A DNA stretch of 64,000 nucleotides from Marinarcus sediminis (GTDB lineage Bacteria > Campylobacterota > Campylobacteria > Campylobacterales > Arcobacteraceae): NCBI RefSeq assembly GCF_048571275.1, contig NZ_CP182357.1:1054001-1118000 (forward strand), in the 5' to 3' direction. Positions 1 to 8,013 of the stretch are shown piece after piece. A program made the translations under genes and the position numbers. The notes under the pieces were generated by a model, which had not been told where the DNA came from, made no database searches, and was given only the letters and a program-made list of their open reading frames with translations. Within the stretch, counting starts at the first letter, position 1. Each line of letters begins with the position of its first letter.

Positions 1-792
1 TGATTTTACAACCAAATAAACTACATCATTACTCATATCTTCTGTGGTAACTAAAAGCGTTTTGAGACCAAATGAAGATATGGCTTTGTCATTGCCTTTA
101 TAAATATTTGCAGGAATGAATCCTTTGACATAATCTCTGTTTTCTGCAATAAAAGTATTGATACTTTTGTCATCAAAGGCAATGAGTTTTACGTCCATTG
201 CATTGGCGATGTTGGTGATATTCGCAGTGGGATGACCTACCATATAAAAATAGCCATCAATGAGATTATTATTTAAGGCATTTTGTATGTGGGACATTTT
301 GATTGAATTTTGTTCTTGACGTTTTGGAAGAGGAAGATTAAGCTCTTTAAAAAGGGTTGTAACGGTTTCTTCTGTTCCACTTTTTTCTTCACCTATAAAT
401 ATTTTTTTACCTTTTAATTCATGGATTGAGTGGATGTTGGACTCTTTTTTAACAATAAAGGTTAAGAGTTCAGGATAGATTGCCATGACAGCTTTGAGTG
501 ATGTAAACTCTTTATCGTGATACTTTTTAGCAATATTACTCTGTACAAGAATAAATTGTGCTTTTTTTTGTTTAAGTTTTTCTATGTTATCAATTGAACC
601 GTTTGTCTGTTCATTGACAAACGTAATTTTTGTACTTTTTTGGTATTTGTTGACCATTCTTGCAATGGCTCCACCTGTTGGATAATAGTTCCCAGTAATT
701 GATCCTGTGGCAATTTTATAAATTTCTTGAGCATAAATGGGTGTTGAGAAAAGTGTCAAAAACAGACAAAAGTTAAAGATCTTTTTTAACAT
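1..792 (-). CDS. TAXI-family TRAP transporter solute-binding protein (partial, C-terminus outside window)
   Basis: Reading the minus strand from an ATG at 792 gives 264 codons with no stop before the window edge. The product starts with a signal peptide (hydrophobic stretch ending near Tyr-Ala-Gln) and then has the motif IATGSITGNYYPTGGAIAR, typical of the TAXI class of periplasmic TRAP substrate-binding proteins, which deliver organic acids or amino acids to a fused DctQM permease. A later stretch (HELKGKKIFIGEEKSGTE) fits the second lobe of the same fold. No TRAP permease gene is in the window; it could lie to the left. The gene diverges from the NSS symporter. The family call is by motif recognition; the substrate is unknown. 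Confidence 0.85.
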   Translation of the reverse strand, partial: MLKKIFNFCLFLTLFSTPIYAQEIYKIATGSITGNYYPTGGAIARMVNKYQKSTKITFVNEQTNGSIDNIEKLKQKKAQFILVQSNIAKKYHDKEFTSLKAVMAIYPELLTFIVKKESNIHSIHELKGKKIFIGEEKSGTEETVTTLFKELNLPLPKRQEQNSIKMSHIQNALNNNLIDGYFYMVGHPTANITNIANAMDVKLIAFDDKSINTFIAENRDYVKGFIPANIYKGNDKAISSFGLKTLLVTTEDMSNDVVYLVVKS

Positions 793-954
793 GGATATCC
801 TTTAGATAATATTGTTTAAAGTAACATAGTTCAGGTTTAATGACACTTAAAAATGGCATTAAATAATTAAAAATATTATTCCATTTTCTCTTAACGCAAT
901 ATTTTTTTACTTTTCGTTATAATTTTGGAATTAAATTATGCAAAAAGGAAAATG

Positions 955-2301
955 ATGCATAAAAATAGGTTTAGTAGAGTCGGATTTATTCTCGCAGCAG
1001 CAGGGAGTGCGGTTGGATTGGGTAATATTTGGAAATTTCCATATATTGCTGGAGACAACGGTGGTGGAATTTTTGTATTGGTCTATCTTGCAACCGTTGT
1101 GTTGATTGGAATGTCGATTTTTATTGCAGAGGTGTTTTTAGGAAGCAATGCGCATAAAGATGCGGTATCAACCTTTGAAGTTTTAGCTCCCAGTGAAAAA
1201 AAATATTGGAAATACTCAGGATTTATGTTCTTAACGGGTGTTTTTATTCTCTCTTTTTATTCTGTCGTTATTGGCTGGATTTTTAACTACGTTGTCATTG
1301 CGGCAACCGATCTTCCTACCAATGTTACCGAAGCGCAAAGTGTGTTCATGAATTTGTTAAAAGAGGATACTTTTACCCAACTCTTTTATTATACACTCGC
1401 ATTTAGTGTGATTGCGTATACCATTTCAAAAGGGGTTAAAAATGGAATCGAACGATTAAACAATATTTTAATGCCAGCTTTGATTATTATTTTGCTCATT
1501 ATGTTAGTGTACAGTATGCGATTGGATGGTTTTTTTCAAGCCATTCAATTTATGTTTTATCCCAATGTAGAAAAGTTCCACTCAGGTTCTGTTTTAATTG
1601 CGGTAGGACATGCTTTTTTTACGCTCTCTTTAGGGATGGCAACCATTATAAGTTATGCGGCATCATTGGATAAAAATGTGAATATTGTTAAAGCTTCGAT
1701 GATTGTTGTTATTATGGATACTCTCATTGCACTTGTGGCAGGGGTCATTATTTTTTCAATTATTTTTAATGCAGGAGAAGAGCCTGGACAAGGTGCAGGA
1801 TTGGTCTTTATTACGTTGCCTGCGATTTTTTATCAAATAGGCGCCATAGGAAATATTTTGGCAATTGCTTTTTTTATTGCACTCGCTTTTGCTGCCATTA
1901 CGTCTGCCATCTCGATATTAGAACCTACGGTTATGTATCTGATTGAACGACGTAAGATGAGCAGAAAAAAAGCCACCTACAGTGTTGCCGTTGTTTTTTA
2001 TGTGTTAGGTATCTTTGCACTTTTGTCCAATACCAGCTCCTTTTCAACGCTTTTAACTTTTGGAAACAAAAATCTTTTTGATTGGTTTGATTTTATCAGC
2101 GCCTCTATTTTATTGCCAATCGGTGGGATATTGGTAGCTATTTTTGTGGGATATGTTTTGGACAAAGCACTGCTACGAAAAGCACTCTTACCTTATATGA
2201 GTGAAACAGTTTATAAAATTTGGCTTTTTTCTATTCGAGTTTTAGCTCCAGTAGCCATTACGTTAATTATGCTTAAAGAGATAGGGGTGATAAAAATATA
2301 G
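955..2301 (+). CDS. NSS-family sodium-dependent amino acid transporter
   Basis: This is a polytopic membrane protein of the neurotransmitter:sodium symporter family (LeuT/MhsT/SNF type), expected to import amino acids or related amines with Na+. The N-terminus carries the family signature AAAGSAVGLGNIWKFPY followed by an unwound-helix Gly-rich stretch (GDNGGG), then about ten more hydrophobic helices. Length (448 aa) is normal for bacterial members. The frame is open upstream to a TTG at 925, but the ribosome site AAGGA at 945-949 sits 5 nt before the ATG at 955, so 955 is preferred (952 is also ATG). A TATAAT box lies at 918-923. The stop codon abuts the ATG of the MFS gene, so the two are probably cotranscribed. 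Confidence 0.9.
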   Translation: MHKNRFSRVGFILAAAGSAVGLGNIWKFPYIAGDNGGGIFVLVYLATVVLIGMSIFIAEVFLGSNAHKDAVSTFEVLAPSEKKYWKYSGFMFLTGVFILSFYSVVIGWIFNYVVIAATDLPTNVTEAQSVFMNLLKEDTFTQLFYYTLAFSVIAYTISKGVKNGIERLNNILMPALIIILLIMLVYSMRLDGFFQAIQFMFYPNVEKFHSGSVLIAVGHAFFTLSLGMATIISYAASLDKNVNIVKASMIVVIMDTLIALVAGVIIFSIIFNAGEEPGQGAGLVFITLPAIFYQIGAIGNILAIAFFIALAFAAITSAISILEPTVMYLIERRKMSRKKATYSVAVVFYVLGIFALLSNTSSFSTLLTFGNKNLFDWFDFISASILLPIGGILVAIFVGYVLDKALLRKALLPYMSETVYKIWLFSIRVLAPVAITLIMLKEIGVIKI

Positions 2302-3447
2302 ATGAAACGCATTGACTTTTTTATCGTTATTTATACGATTATTATTCTTCTGTCCTTGATGTATGCAACACAACCCTTGCAACCTTTATTAGCAGAAGAG
2401 TTCAATGTTTCTATCGCCCAAGCCTCCTCTTTTACTGGGGTGATTATGCTTTTTTTAGCCATAGCTCCCATTATTTATGGTTATATTTTAGAGCGAGTCA
2501 ATGCTAAACGAGTCTTAATTGTGGCTTCACTTATTTTGTGCACAACCAATATTTGTTTGGGATTTTCAAACTCATATGAAGTGTTTTTGTTTTTAAGAAC
2601 CTGTGAAGCCGTAGTTGTGCCTGCAATTTTAACGGCATGCATGAGTATTTTAGCCAGTGATAAAAAGAACATTAAACTCAATATGTCAATTTATGTTGCA
2701 TCTACGGTTTTTGGTGGTTTAGTTGGCCGAGTTATGTCGGGTTTAATTGCCACACAATTTGGTTGGCGTTATGTCTTCTTTTCCCTCTCTTTAACACTTT
2801 TGGTAGGTTTGTATTTTATTGCTAAACTCTCTTTTACGGGTGAAGCTACTTTGACCAAAGCTAAAGTGCATGATGCCTTACTCATCTTAAAAGACAGACG
2901 CTTTTTTGTGATATATCTGCTCATGTTTACGGTCTTTTTTGTTTTTGGTGGCGTGTTAAATATTCTGCCTTTTAGAATCAAAGAGCAATTTCCCGATGTC
3001 ACAGAAGCGCACATTGGATTGTTGTATTTGGGTTACGGTGTTGGTATTGTGGTTTCACTTATGATTCATAAAATTGTCAATATTTTTAAAAAAGAGCTGC
3101 ATGCGATTATGTTTGGATTATTCGTACTTATTGCTTCAATTATTCTGTTTTTAAATGACAATATTTGGTTTATTTTTAGTATTGTTTTTGTGCTTTGTTT
3201 TGGAATGTTTACGGTGCATACGGTTTCAACTCGTTTAGCAAACTCAATGAAAGAGTCTCAAAAATCGCTGACATCAGGTATGTATCTGACTTTTTATTAT
3301 TTAGGTGGGGCTGTTGGTACCATTATTCCCGCCATGATATACCAACACTTTGGTTGGGAAATAACGCTTGCCACATTCTCAGGCGTGTTAATCTTTGTAG
3401 CGTGGGTTGTTAATGTCAATCGACACCACTTTAAGGCCTATAATTGA
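2302..3447 (+). CDS. MFS transporter (YnfM/arabinose-efflux-like)
   Basis: A 381-aa protein with about twelve hydrophobic helices and a major facilitator layout. The N-terminal segment (YATQPLQPLLAEEFNVS) is characteristic of the YnfM-like drug/metabolite exporter group, and an MFS A-loop-like basic segment (ERVNAKRVL) follows helix 2. It starts directly after the stop of the NSS transporter and overlaps the next small gene by 4 nt, so it is the middle gene of a three-gene unit. An importer and exporter side by side suggests linked amino acid or amine traffic, but the substrate cannot be read from the sequence. Confidence 0.85.
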   Translation: MKRIDFFIVIYTIIILLSLMYATQPLQPLLAEEFNVSIAQASSFTGVIMLFLAIAPIIYGYILERVNAKRVLIVASLILCTTNICLGFSNSYEVFLFLRTCEAVVVPAILTACMSILASDKKNIKLNMSIYVASTVFGGLVGRVMSGLIATQFGWRYVFFSLSLTLLVGLYFIAKLSFTGEATLTKAKVHDALLILKDRRFFVIYLLMFTVFFVFGGVLNILPFRIKEQFPDVTEAHIGLLYLGYGVGIVVSLMIHKIVNIFKKELHAIMFGLFVLIASIILFLNDNIWFIFSIVFVLCFGMFTVHTVSTRLANSMKESQKSLTSGMYLTFYYLGGAVGTIIPAMIYQHFGWEITLATFSGVLIFVAWVVNVNRHHFKAYN

Positions 3448-3800
3448 TTTTAGGCAAATGTCCCTATTGTAAAGATGGAAAAATAGAGGTGCGAAAAAAA
3501 GAGATCAACGGCAAAAAAGTAGAACTCTATGCCTGCTCCAATGCCACTTGGAAAACCGAAGATGGTGAACTCTTTGAATTAACACCCGAAGCCACGTGCG
3601 ATTTTCGTATTTGGCAAAACAGTTTACGAAAATATGGAAAGTATTTAAAACAAAGAGAAGTGAGAGCGTTGCTTGAAGGTGAAGATGTGGTGGTGACGTT
3701 TCATTCAAAGAAGTATAAAGAGAAGGTGAGTTATCAGAAGTATATTACGCTAAGTCAAGAGTACGGAGTGTCAGTCATCTGGGACATCGACGTCGAATAA
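3444..3800 (+). CDS. Small zinc-ribbon protein, topoisomerase C4-finger-like
   Basis: 118 aa from a TTG start that overlaps the MFS stop by 4 nt; AAGG at 3433-3436 could serve as ribosome site. The N-terminus holds Cys-Pro-Tyr-Cys at residues 6-9, with further cysteines at 31 and 52. This spacing resembles the C4 zinc fingers and repeated C-terminal domain of topoisomerases (Gly-x-Cys-Pro-x-Cys-x-x-Gly). The rest is charged and soluble, with no membrane segment. I do not recognise a defined function; single-strand nucleic acid binding is a guess from the finger type. It is the last gene before the long inverted repeat at 3799-3922. Confidence 0.65.
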   Translation: MILGKCPYCKDGKIEVRKKEINGKKVELYACSNATWKTEDGELFELTPEATCDFRIWQNSLRKYGKYLKQREVRALLEGEDVVVTFHSKKYKEKVSYQKYITLSQEYGVSVIWDIDVE

Positions 3801-3922
3801 AAAAGCCATCTTTTTAGCAATCTCCGCGTCAGAACAATAAATTTACTCAGTCACATACTTCGTGTATGCTCCCTCCCAAATTGATTCCTCTTCCTTGATC
3901 TTACTAAAAATATGGCTTTTTT
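3799..3922. terminator. Long nested inverted repeat, probable bidirectional terminator at the island's left edge
   Basis: The arm AAAAAAGCCAT at 3799-3809 matches ATGGCTTTTTT at 3912-3922. After one mismatch the pairing continues with TTTTTAG (3811-3817) against CTAAAAA (3904-3910), giving an almost perfect outer stem of about 19 bp. The loop of roughly 86 nt holds a second small hairpin (CATAC ... GTATG within about 3854-3868). The T-run on one side and A-run on the other would allow termination in both directions. The long structured loop is unlike an ordinary intrinsic terminator and suggests a dispersed repeat element. It separates the zinc-ribbon gene from the defence-like operon. Confidence 0.6.
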
Positions 3923-4006
3923 GTGTTTGAGTTAAAGTGGCAAAATGCTAATTTTTAAATAACATTCTTGTAACATATCTATAAATATTTTATTTAAAGA
4001 GTTATT

Positions 4007-5683
4007 ATGGAATTGGTTTATTTGTGGGTTGAGAAATATAAAAATATAGAAAAACAAGGGTTTAGTTTTAGTCCTCGGTTTAATTGTGAGTATGATAAAG
4101 ATAAAAATGAATTGACTATTGACGAAAATGAAGATTATGTGAGTATTTTTCCTGAGAATATAAATATTACTGCTATTGTTGGGGAGAATGGGAGTGGGAA
4201 AAGTAATCTTCTTCATGAACTAAGTAAATTTAGAAAAGATGAAAAATGTAACAATACTGACAGTATACTTTTTTTTTATGATGATGAATCAAAAAAGCTA
4301 AAAAGAATTAAAAACGAAGAAAATAAATTTACTATAATATTGTATGATGATAATTTAAAAAATACAAATATTAAATCTACTCATTCAACAGTAGAAAAGA
4401 ATTTTGAAGAAGCTTTATTTTTATCAACAGATAAAGAACAAAGAGATATATCTTTTGTTCATTTAGCAAATTCAAATAATATAGAATTTAAAGATGAGTT
4501 TTCTTTCTTTCCAACACATTTACAAATAATAGTTAATGATAAGATAAATGATTTATTTCAATTTATAGATTTTATAACAATTGATAAACAAAATATTAAG
4601 ATTAAAGATGAAGAGAAAAAGAATACTTGTGAGTTTTTAAGAAAAAACTTAACTATTGCTATAGAAAAAATAAAAAAAAGAGATAATCTTATTGCATCTT
4701 TGAGAGAATATTTATACATAAGATACTTTATTTATAGCTTATCAAGAAATTTAGAAAACCATTATTTTTATAAAGAATTTAAACAAAATATAATAGAACA
4801 AGATTATAAAATGGATTATCAATCTTTTATCTCTTTTATATCTGATGAAAAATTTAATAAATCTAAAAACTTAACTTTATTTGAAAAAATACCTGATGTT
4901 TTATCAAAAAACATATTAGGAGATGGAACATTTGAAATAAATTTAAAAAAAGATGATGTTTTAGATTTGATTTGTAATTTATTTATGAAATTATTTAAAA
5001 CAAATTTTTTTACAGAACTAAAAAATAAAAGAATTTATTTTAATGATTTAAGTAGTGGAGAACAACATTTATTGACATTTTTTTCAAAGCTACATTTCAT
5101 TTTAGATAGATTAGAAATGAAAGAAAATATTTATATATTATTAGATGAACCAGAAACTAAACTACATCCCAATTGGAACAAAAAGTTAGTTAATTATTTA
5201 TTGAAATTTATAAAAAATACAAGGTTTTTAAAAAATAAAAAAGTAATTTTTATAATTACGACACACTCACCTTTTATTCTTTCAGATTTACCAAAAGAAA
5301 ATGTAATATTTTTAAAAAAAGATGAAAAGACTGGAAATTGTATTAATGCTACAAATAAAGTCGATATAAATCCTTTCGGGGCAAACATTCATACTTTACT
5401 TTCTCATGGTTTTTTTATGAAAGATGGGCTTATGGGTGAGTTTGCTAAGAGTAAAATTGATGATGTGATAAAATATCTAAACAATGGCAAAGATACTACA
5501 ATAAATAATGATAAAGATGCTCAAAATATTATAAATATTATTGGCGAACCTATCTTAAAAAGAGAGCTTCAAAGAATGTTAAAAAACAAAATGGAGTTGT
5601 CAAATAAAGAAGAAATTGATACAATAAAAGAAGAAATTAAAGAATTAACAGAAAAACTAGAAATATTAGAAGGAAAAAAATAA
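4007..5683 (+). CDS. PtuA-like AAA/ABC-type ATPase (Septu-type defence)
   Basis: 558-aa soluble ATPase of the OLD/RecF-like AAA group. Visible motifs are Walker A GENGSGKSN (residues 59-67), the ABC signature LSSGEQ (348-353), Walker B YILLDEPE (376-383) and the H-loop TTHSP (418-422). After the ATPase core come SHGFFMKDGLMGEFAKSKI (about 466-484) and a charged coiled-coil C-terminus (about 515-558). Both resemble PtuA of Septu anti-phage systems as I know them. The middle region (80-340) is family-specific and very Lys/Asn-rich. The next gene starts 1 nt after the stop. Base composition is far more AT-rich than flanking housekeeping genes, which points to transfer. An unrelated OLD-type nuclease is less likely because no TOPRIM domain is seen. 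Confidence 0.8.
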   Translation: MELVYLWVEKYKNIEKQGFSFSPRFNCEYDKDKNELTIDENEDYVSIFPENINITAIVGENGSGKSNLLHELSKFRKDEKCNNTDSILFFYDDESKKLKRIKNEENKFTIILYDDNLKNTNIKSTHSTVEKNFEEALFLSTDKEQRDISFVHLANSNNIEFKDEFSFFPTHLQIIVNDKINDLFQFIDFITIDKQNIKIKDEEKKNTCEFLRKNLTIAIEKIKKRDNLIASLREYLYIRYFIYSLSRNLENHYFYKEFKQNIIEQDYKMDYQSFISFISDEKFNKSKNLTLFEKIPDVLSKNILGDGTFEINLKKDDVLDLICNLFMKLFKTNFFTELKNKRIYFNDLSSGEQHLLTFFSKLHFILDRLEMKENIYILLDEPETKLHPNWNKKLVNYLLKFIKNTRFLKNKKVIFIITTHSPFILSDLPKENVIFLKKDEKTGNCINATNKVDINPFGANIHTLLSHGFFMKDGLMGEFAKSKIDDVIKYLNNGKDTTINNDKDAQNIINIIGEPILKRELQRMLKNKMELSNKEEIDTIKEEIKELTEKLEILEGKK

Positions 5684-5684
5684 A

Positions 5685-6002
5685 ATGAGTGTCAATGATA
5701 TTTATGAAAAATTAAGACTTATCAAACCTGTACTTAACAATGATGGAATAAATATTTTAGGTGTATTTGGCTCTTATGCAAGGGGAGATTATACTTCTAA
5801 TAGTGATATTGATATTCTCTACGAAATACAAGATATAAAAGCTTTTATGCAAAAATATAAAGGATTTACTGCTTTCTCAAAACTTGCGGATACAAAAGAA
5901 TTTTTAAAAAAAGAGTTACAAAAAGAGGTTGATTTTGTAGATAAAGATACTTTAAATGAGATTGGAAAAGAGTTTATTTTAAAAGAAGTAAAATATGTCT
6001 AA
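5685..6002 (+). CDS. mntA: MntA-like nucleotidyltransferase antitoxin (type VII TA)
   Basis: 105 aa with a minimal nucleotidyltransferase (MNT) fold. The GSX10DXD signature is exact: Gly29-Ser30, then Asp41 and Asp43; a third candidate acidic residue is Asp83 in EVDFV. Known MntA antitoxins AMPylate a tyrosine in the partner HepT toxin and so block its RNase activity. The ATG lies 1 nt after the stop of the PtuA-like gene, and its 3' end overlaps the HEPN gene by 8 nt, so it is translationally tied to both neighbours. Antitoxin-before-toxin order is one of the arrangements seen for this family. The role as antitoxin is inferred from the family and the pairing. Confidence 0.85.
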   Translation: MSVNDIYEKLRLIKPVLNNDGINILGVFGSYARGDYTSNSDIDILYEIQDIKAFMQKYKGFTAFSKLADTKEFLKKELQKEVDFVDKDTLNEIGKEFILKEVKYV

Positions 6003-6348
6003 TATCTCAACTTATGCGAAAACAAAATTTATCTTAAAGATGATAGATAATATTAAAAAAATTATTTCAAAACATGGTGGAATAGTAAAGGCTTTAGAAG
6101 ATGAATTAGAAGCCCAACCTGCAATATTGATGGCGTTACTTCAAATGGGAGAGAGTCTAAATAAAATTGATAAAGAGATTATTGAAAAGTATAATTTGAC
6201 ACAAGAAGCTAAAGGTTCTTATGATGTAAGAAATTTTATAGCTCATGATTATGAAAGAGTTAGATTGGCAATTGTGGAAGATATTTTAAGAGATAGCCTA
6301 GAAGAACTTGAAACAAAGATTTTAAAACTTAGTAATGATTTTGAGTAA
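5995..6348 (+). CDS. hepT: HepT-like HEPN ribonuclease toxin (type VII TA)
   Basis: 117-aa helical protein with the HEPN active-site motif RX4HXY: Arg79, His84 and Tyr86 (RNFIAHDY). In characterised HepT toxins Arg and His catalyse RNA cleavage and the Tyr is the residue AMPylated by MntA. All three are intact here, so the toxin is predicted active. It overlaps the MntA gene by 8 nt, and its TAA stop shares its last base with the ATG of the HNH nuclease gene (TAATG). A toxin-antitoxin pair placed between an ATPase and a nuclease gene, rather than standing alone, is the unusual point. Confidence 0.87.
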   Translation: MSNISTYAKTKFILKMIDNIKKIISKHGGIVKALEDELEAQPAILMALLQMGESLNKIDKEIIEKYNLTQEAKGSYDVRNFIAHDYERVRLAIVEDILRDSLEELETKILKLSNDFE

Positions 6349-7274
6349 TGATTAGAATCCAAAAAGATAATTTAGAAGAATTAGCCAATAAACATTATGA
6401 AGCCATAGCTGAGTATATTAAAAAAACAAAAAGCAGCAAATATACAATTGAGTTACTAGATAGTCAAGTTAAACTCTGTTTTAATGATAATTGGGATTTT
6501 AAAAAGCTAATATTGGCAAAACCAAATGAACTGGAATATCTTTCAAAAATATATAAATCAAAGTGTTGTAATGGTTTTAAATTTTTCCAAACCTTATATG
6601 GTTATTTTAATAAAAAAGATAAATTCAAATATGAAAATGAATATTATAATGCCTTTGAATTGGTAAAATCATTAAATATTTCGACTTGTCCATATTGCAA
6701 TAGAAATGGAATTTATAACATTAAAAACTCAAAAAAAAGAACGAGTGAATTAGACCATTTTTATGCACAAAGTAAATATCCTTTTTTTGCAATGAGTTTT
6801 TATAATCTTATTCCCTCTTGTAAAGTCTGTAATCAGCTTAAATCTGATGAAGATAAACAATATATCAATCCATATGATGATAGATTTGATTTTAATAAAA
6901 ATGCTAAATTTACATTTAAAATTAATGACGCTTCTTTTATTTATTCGCAAAAAGGTTTTGATTTAAAATATAAATTTACTAAAGATGTGAGTTACGAAGA
7001 AAAAAAGAGAATAGTCAATAATAGAAAAGTTTTTGAATTGAAAGATTTATATTCTAATCACAAAGACATAGCTTTAGAACTTATCCAAAAAGCACAAATC
7101 TATAATGAAAGTTATGTTGATGAACTTTCTCAAAAATATGAGGGAACATTATTTAAAAATCGTGAGGATGTTTTAAGGCATGTAACTGGTGGATATGTAG
7201 AGGACAAAGATATAAATAAACGACCACTTTCAAAACTTATAAAAGATATTAGCGAAGAGTTGGATTTAATATAA
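6348..7274 (+). CDS. PtuB-like HNH endonuclease (Septu-type defence)
   Basis: 308 aa. The nuclease core holds a Cys-Pro-Tyr-Cys knuckle (114-117), the catalytic-type ELDHFY (134-139, with Asp136-His137), a second knuckle CKVC (158-161) and Asn162. Together these are a zinc-stabilised HNH/beta-beta-alpha-Me fold. The C-terminal KRPLSKLIKDI (291-301) and the segment SKYPFFAMSFYNLIPSC match my recollection of PtuB-family nucleases, which degrade DNA together with PtuA. The start overlaps the HepT stop by 1 nt. This is the last gene of the four-gene operon; hairpin-rich DNA follows. AT-rich like its partners. A TIGR02646-type HNH protein of another system is the main alternative. Confidence 0.83.
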   Translation: MIRIQKDNLEELANKHYEAIAEYIKKTKSSKYTIELLDSQVKLCFNDNWDFKKLILAKPNELEYLSKIYKSKCCNGFKFFQTLYGYFNKKDKFKYENEYYNAFELVKSLNISTCPYCNRNGIYNIKNSKKRTSELDHFYAQSKYPFFAMSFYNLIPSCKVCNQLKSDEDKQYINPYDDRFDFNKNAKFTFKINDASFIYSQKGFDLKYKFTKDVSYEEKKRIVNNRKVFELKDLYSNHKDIALELIQKAQIYNESYVDELSQKYEGTLFKNREDVLRHVTGGYVEDKDINKRPLSKLIKDISEELDLI

Positions 7275-7400
7275 GTTTCTCATAAATACCTAACAGTCTT
7301 CGCATTTCTTACTTTGTGGACAAAGTAAGCCTTGTGCTTGCACTCTTTTTTACTCAAACAGTCCTTGGCTTTTTGCCTGCAAGCAGGATTAACATATATT
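7275..7400. repeat. Hairpin-rich intergenic segment at the 3' edge of the defence operon
   Basis: Between the HNH gene and the convergent ORF6N gene there is a perfect inverted repeat, CTTACTTTGT (7308-7317), GG, ACAAAGTAAG (7320-7329). Further short hairpins follow (GGC/GCC around a T-run near 7358-7368, and CCTGC-AAG-CAGG near 7377). The GC-richer, structured segment contrasts with the AT-rich coding DNA on its left. It may act as a terminator for both convergent genes or be a small dispersed repeat. Confidence 0.45.
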
Positions 7401-7919
7401 TTATTCACGAATAAACCCCATTTTTTTCGTCTCTTCTTTTGCTTCATCTTGAAGTGTTTGCATACTGGAAACCACTTGTACGACTTTATTTAAAAGTTCT
7501 TGGGTTTGTTTATTGTCGGTTTCTAAAGTTTCCAATCTTTTAATAATGTCAAAATAGGGCACGGAGAGATTTTTTAATTTTGTAAAGGTGCGCATGATAG
7601 ATATATTAATTTCTACTGCAATTTTACTTTTTAAAACGGTTGCTAACATATAAACCCCTTGTTCTGTAAAGACATAGGGGTTACTTCTTATCATATTAAA
7701 ATTTGTGGTCGCATTTTGCGACCGCAAATTCTCTATTTCTTTGTTAGTTAATTGAAACATAAAGTCATTTGGAAATCGTTCAGCGTTTCTTTTTACTTGT
7801 TCATTAAGACGTTTTGTTTCAACGGCATAAAGTTCTGCTAAGTCTCTGTCAAGCATGACTTGCATACCTCTGATGATAAATATTTTTTCATCAATATATA
7901 AATTGCTGGTAATATTCAT
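7401..7919 (-). CDS. ORF6N domain protein (phage-type DNA-binding)
   Basis: 172 aa. Residues about 10-95 form an ORF6N domain: the pattern IRGMQVMLDRDLAELYAVETK, continuing to FPNDFMFQLT and VFTEQGVYMLATVL, is classic for this phage-related DNA-binding family (related to KilA-N and Bro proteins). The C-terminal third is a predicted coiled coil. The ATG at 7919 has a good ribosome site (AGGAG, 6 nt upstream on the minus strand). ORF6N genes are frequent in mobile and defence islands; its convergent position next to the PtuAB-like operon supports an accessory island. Exact role unknown. Confidence 0.87.
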   Translation of the reverse strand: MNITSNLYIDEKIFIIRGMQVMLDRDLAELYAVETKRLNEQVKRNAERFPNDFMFQLTNKEIENLRSQNATTNFNMIRSNPYVFTEQGVYMLATVLKSKIAVEINISIMRTFTKLKNLSVPYFDIIKRLETLETDNKQTQELLNKVVQVVSSMQTLQDEAKEETKKMGFIRE

Positions 7920-8013
7920 TTTTAACTCCTAGCATTAATAGAAGTATCGTAGCTATTTTTTTGATTACTTTTAAAAAATATTACATTTTGTCATCTTTTT
8001 ATTACAATGTATT

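Noticed and set aside
4007..7919. Prophage or integrative element
   Set aside because: Apart from the ORF6N domain there are no integrase, structural, replication or transposase genes and no direct repeats that I could find, so only a small accessory island is supported.
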